A stretch of DNA of 64,000 nucleotides, from contig PGXB01000016.1 in the NCBI GenBank assembly GCA_002838945.1, positions 28,282 through 92,281 of the forward strand, read 5' to 3'. Origin of the DNA: a candidate division Zixibacteria bacterium HGW-Zixibacteria-1. GTDB lineage: Bacteria > Zixibacteria > MSB-5A5 > GN15 > PGXB01. Below, piece after piece: positions 61,999 through 64,000 of this stretch (positions are counted from its first letter, which is position 1; every line of letters begins with the position of its first letter). The notes below the pieces were generated by a model that did no database searches, was not told where the DNA came from, and was given only the letters and a program-made list of their open reading frames with translations. Both the position numbers and the translations under genes were made by a program.

Positions 61999-62532
61999 TT
62001 AATTTGAGGCATTAATCTGGCCATATGCAGTCGGCAAATAAATGGCGGTTATGTGTGGCCGCTGCATTCTGGTCTCGGCGCCGCTGCCGTTATCAGGGCT
62101 TGCTTTGGCCTCCAGGCGAAATTCATATGTCCCGGCGGATTTGAAATATACCCTCTCGACGGACATCGACAAATAATGCCTGCTGCTGGGCGTATCATGG
62201 TCACCGGACCCTGACATGACAAAATACGGGCTGACGATATTTCCGCCGGCGGTCTCATCGATCTGCAAATAGATCTGACTCGCCTTGGACGTTCCTGAGG
62301 CCTCCATGGTGGCACCCGCGCTGACCATGATGTATCCATCGGCAGGAATGGTAATAATGGTCGTGACCAAATCCTGCATGGTCGTCGCGCCCTGAGTCAG
62401 CAAGATATCGGCCGGAGTAACATTTCCCGACAGACCGGGTTCATCGAGTATTTCAGGCGATGAGACAGCGCTGTCCGGCAAATTGACTGAGCCGTCACCG
62501 GCGTAGCCAACAACATCCAGATAGGCAGTCAT
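61999..62532 (-). CDS. Hypothetical beta-rich protein without signal peptide
   Basis: A 177-residue protein of unknown family. The sequence looks like a single beta-sandwich (ADGYIMVSAGATMEAS... SQIYLQIDETAGGNIVSPYFVMSGSGD... YLSMSVERVYFKSAGTYEFRLEAKAS). There is no signal peptide, although its operon partner is exported. The frame opens at a stop at 62557-62559. Possible starts are TTG 62547 and ATG 62532, neither with a clear ribosome site. It may be 5'-truncated, or it may be a cytoplasmic or cargo protein. Confidence 0.55.
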   Translation of the reverse strand: MTAYLDVVGYAGDGSVNLPDSAVSSPEILDEPGLSGNVTPADILLTQGATTMQDLVTTIITIPADGYIMVSAGATMEASGTSKASQIYLQIDETAGGNIVSPYFVMSGSGDHDTPSSRHYLSMSVERVYFKSAGTYEFRLEAKASPDNGSGAETRMQRPHITAIYLPTAYGQINASN

Positions 62533-62616
62533 TTCGTACCGTATCAAAGCGGTCTGTCAATCTTTCTACAGATCCGAGTAAAAGCTTATTGAACTATCAT
62601 GCATTATTGGAAATAT

Positions 62617-63699
62617 CTAAATACTCCCCAGGTTCATATTAGAATAGAATTCAACCGGGAGCATTTGTATTATCAGGCTGAGAAGAATTGTCACGACAAT
62701 AATTGAGATAAGGATTACAACAGCAGTTTTCTTTCCGGTGAATTTTATGAGCATAGCCATGGAAGAGATGCAGATTGAGGTGGATGTCAGTGAAAACGCC
62801 ATGGCCGCTCCCGCAGATATGGCGCCATGATGTATAAACGGCTTCAGAAATAAAACATCGGCCCCGTTGCAAAAATATATCGGCACACCCACCAGGATGG
62901 CCACGGCAGTTCCAAGAATGCCGCCGTCAAGTTCAAGACTTTGAAGCCAGCTTCCCGGATTGACCATTTCAAACAAAAAACTTAATACACCGGCCACCAG
63001 AATGAAGGGAATTATTTTTCTTATAATATTCATACTCGTTATAAAAATGGAATCATTATCCATTTTGCAGATGCTTTGGCCGCCACATCCCAATAATTTA
63101 TAGGGTCTTGCGAAATTTTCGCGCTTATGAAATAATTCCACAATATAACCGGTGGAAACGGCCAGAACCAGTGAGCAAACAATTCTCAAAACGGCATATT
63201 TATATCCTAAAACCGTTATTGATACCATGATGATATATGGATTTAGAAGCGGCGCTGCGATCACGAAAGTTATCAATGCCCGATAGGGTATTTTATTTTC
63301 CATGGTTTTTATAAATGGAATGGCACTGCACGAGCAAATTGGGATGACTGAAGCATAAATAAAGGCGGTAAAGCAGTTCCTCGGAAGGACACGTCTGACT
63401 TTTAAGAAATACCTTTCGACCACCGTTGCGGCAAAAACTCCGACAATAACTATAAGAAACAGCTCAATTAAATTTTCATATAACAAAAAAGTCCATTTGG
63501 GAAATGTCGAATGAAGAACACAGCTTTCCCTGGTTTGAAAGGTTATTCCGGCGGCCAGCTTGTAAGAAAGATCGATCAATAATATGGATATTGCTGAAAA
63601 GATAATAAACCTGGCGGCGAAAACCGACTGGGGCCTGTCGGCATATAATTCTTCAGCCGAATCGAGTTTGCAGAATCTTATCCTGGTGCGGCTCATCAT
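62617..63699 (-). CDS. Permease of the ArsP/DUF318 family
   Basis: A 360-residue inner-membrane protein with about eight to ten transmembrane segments. The hallmark motif ASVIPICSCSAIPFIK near residues 114-129 matches the conserved Cys-containing segment of the ArsP_1/DUF318 permeases, some of which export organoarsenicals or other metabolites. The second half has GVPIYFCNGADVLFLKPFIHHGAISAGAAMAFSLTSTSICISS, also typical. No arsenic resistance genes are adjacent, so the substrate is open. Two ATGs are consecutive at the start, with a weak ribosome site. Confidence 0.85.
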   Translation of the reverse strand: MMSRTRIRFCKLDSAEELYADRPQSVFAARFIIFSAISILLIDLSYKLAAGITFQTRESCVLHSTFPKWTFLLYENLIELFLIVIVGVFAATVVERYFLKVRRVLPRNCFTAFIYASVIPICSCSAIPFIKTMENKIPYRALITFVIAAPLLNPYIIMVSITVLGYKYAVLRIVCSLVLAVSTGYIVELFHKRENFARPYKLLGCGGQSICKMDNDSIFITSMNIIRKIIPFILVAGVLSFLFEMVNPGSWLQSLELDGGILGTAVAILVGVPIYFCNGADVLFLKPFIHHGAISAGAAMAFSLTSTSICISSMAMLIKFTGKKTAVVILISIIVVTILLSLIIQMLPVEFYSNMNLGSI

Positions 63700-63887
63700 T
63701 TATCCACCCTATTGACCTGAATTTGATTTGTTCTGCTTAAGATGGTAATGAAAAGGGCTGATTCTGTCAGGCAGGGCGAAAAATATTATTATTATGACTT
63801 ATTGTTTTCTCCGGGCCTGAAATATATCAAAACAAAAAACTGAGAATCAACTTATTCAAAATTCTGGCCATTTAGATATAAATAAAG

Positions 63888-63909
63888 GAAGCCGCCCGAA
63901 GGCGGCTTC
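63888..63909 (-). terminator. Intrinsic terminator hairpin, second copy
   Basis: The stem-loop is identical to that at 19066-19087: GAAGCCGCC, CGAA, GGCGGCTTC. On the minus strand it is followed by CTTTATTT. It would end the partial gene at the right edge. Confidence 0.65.
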
Positions 63910-63986
63910 CCGATCTGATTATTCTGTCGATTCTGCCGTTGAGACCTTCGAATCAGGTCCGCAACAGTATCGCAACAGAATTGTGC

Positions 63987-64000
63987 CTATATACCGATAC
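63987..64000 (-). CDS. 3' end of a probable paralogue of the Asp-box/dockerin gene (continues beyond window)
   Basis: By alignment with the 19165-22623 gene, TAG at 63989-63987 is a stop codon and the preceding codons read IGI, against TGI in the first copy. Only the last few codons are inside the window, so the call rests on the repeat alignment and not on protein features. Confidence 0.4.

Larger units (their letters stand above)
63888..64000. repeat. Direct repeat copy 2, running to the window edge
   Basis: Aligns without gaps to 19066-19178, with about 14 mismatches in 113 bp. The repeat is still matching at the last base of the window, so its true length is unknown. Confidence 0.9.

Noticed and set aside
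43148..62532. The secreted-protein region as a mobile genomic island
   Set aside because: There is no integrase, attachment repeat or flanking tRNA, and gene style and terminators resemble the rest of the window.

Overview
The window looks like a chromosomal segment of an uncultured bacterium of the FCB group, most likely candidate phylum Zixibacteria or a close relative. This is inferred from family content and was not tested by phylogeny. The signs are a CarboxypepD_reg-type TonB receptor next to a PorV/PorQ-type barrel, T9SS/FlgD-like C-terminal Ig modules, and above all six secreted proteins that end in a pair of dockerin-like repeats of the type GD(x)7NILD...YLIxYLYKGGPAP. Genes are dense, with Shine-Dalgarno sequences of the AGGAGG type and clear intrinsic terminators. 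No phage, IS element, CRISPR array or rRNA was seen.

Layout. 1-4.6 kb: housekeeping genes (3' end of polA, coaE, transketolase, class I aminotransferase). 4.9-12.3 kb: an outer-membrane operon of TonB-dependent receptor, giant secreted protein with a FlgD-like tail, and PorV-like barrel, closed by a strong terminator. 12.3-16.3 kb: a murein-peptide cluster (NlpC/P60 hydrolase, dipeptide epimerase that seems to start at an ATA codon, Amidase_3, small membrane protein). 16.3-19.0 kb: LarA-like racemase and MATE exporter. 19.2-22.6 kb (minus): secreted Asp-box protein with dockerin repeats. 23.2-29.0 kb: ECF sigma factor, zinc-finger anti-sigma factor, and an operon of MMPL/RND transporter, LolA-like protein, barrel and DUF2892 protein. 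A near-identical 17-bp motif precedes both the sigma gene and the operon. 29.2-33.9 kb: FHA-GAF-SpoIIE phosphatase overlapping a Ser/Thr kinase with FlgO-like and TPR parts. 33.9-34.8 kb: methyltransferase and tRNA-Leu(UAA). 34.8-39.9 kb (minus): Gfo/Idh oxidoreductase and two tandem paralogous membrane-TPR proteins. 40.2-43.1 kb: TldD (with a Tat signal) and TldE.

43.1-62.5 kb is an extracellular-protein region. It holds a thioredoxin-like dockerin protein, a small Cys-rich protein with an outer-membrane barrel, a C10 cysteine peptidase, a TPR-CHAT protein with an export signal, an M14 carboxypeptidase, an M4 metallopeptidase with eight Ig-like repeats, a ZU5-like lipoprotein, and a two-gene unit ending in a short dockerin protein. 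Several of these genes share a promoter-like arrangement, TTGACA-N16-TATATT. 62.6-63.7 kb: an ArsP-type permease. The last 113 bases repeat, at about 88% identity, the 3' end and terminator of the 19.2-22.6 kb gene, so a paralogue of that gene probably begins at the right edge.

The main biological theme is export of large multidomain proteins, with at least two kinds of C-terminal module (dockerin-like pairs and FlgD-like Ig). Several exported peptidases and a CHAT protein lie in one block.
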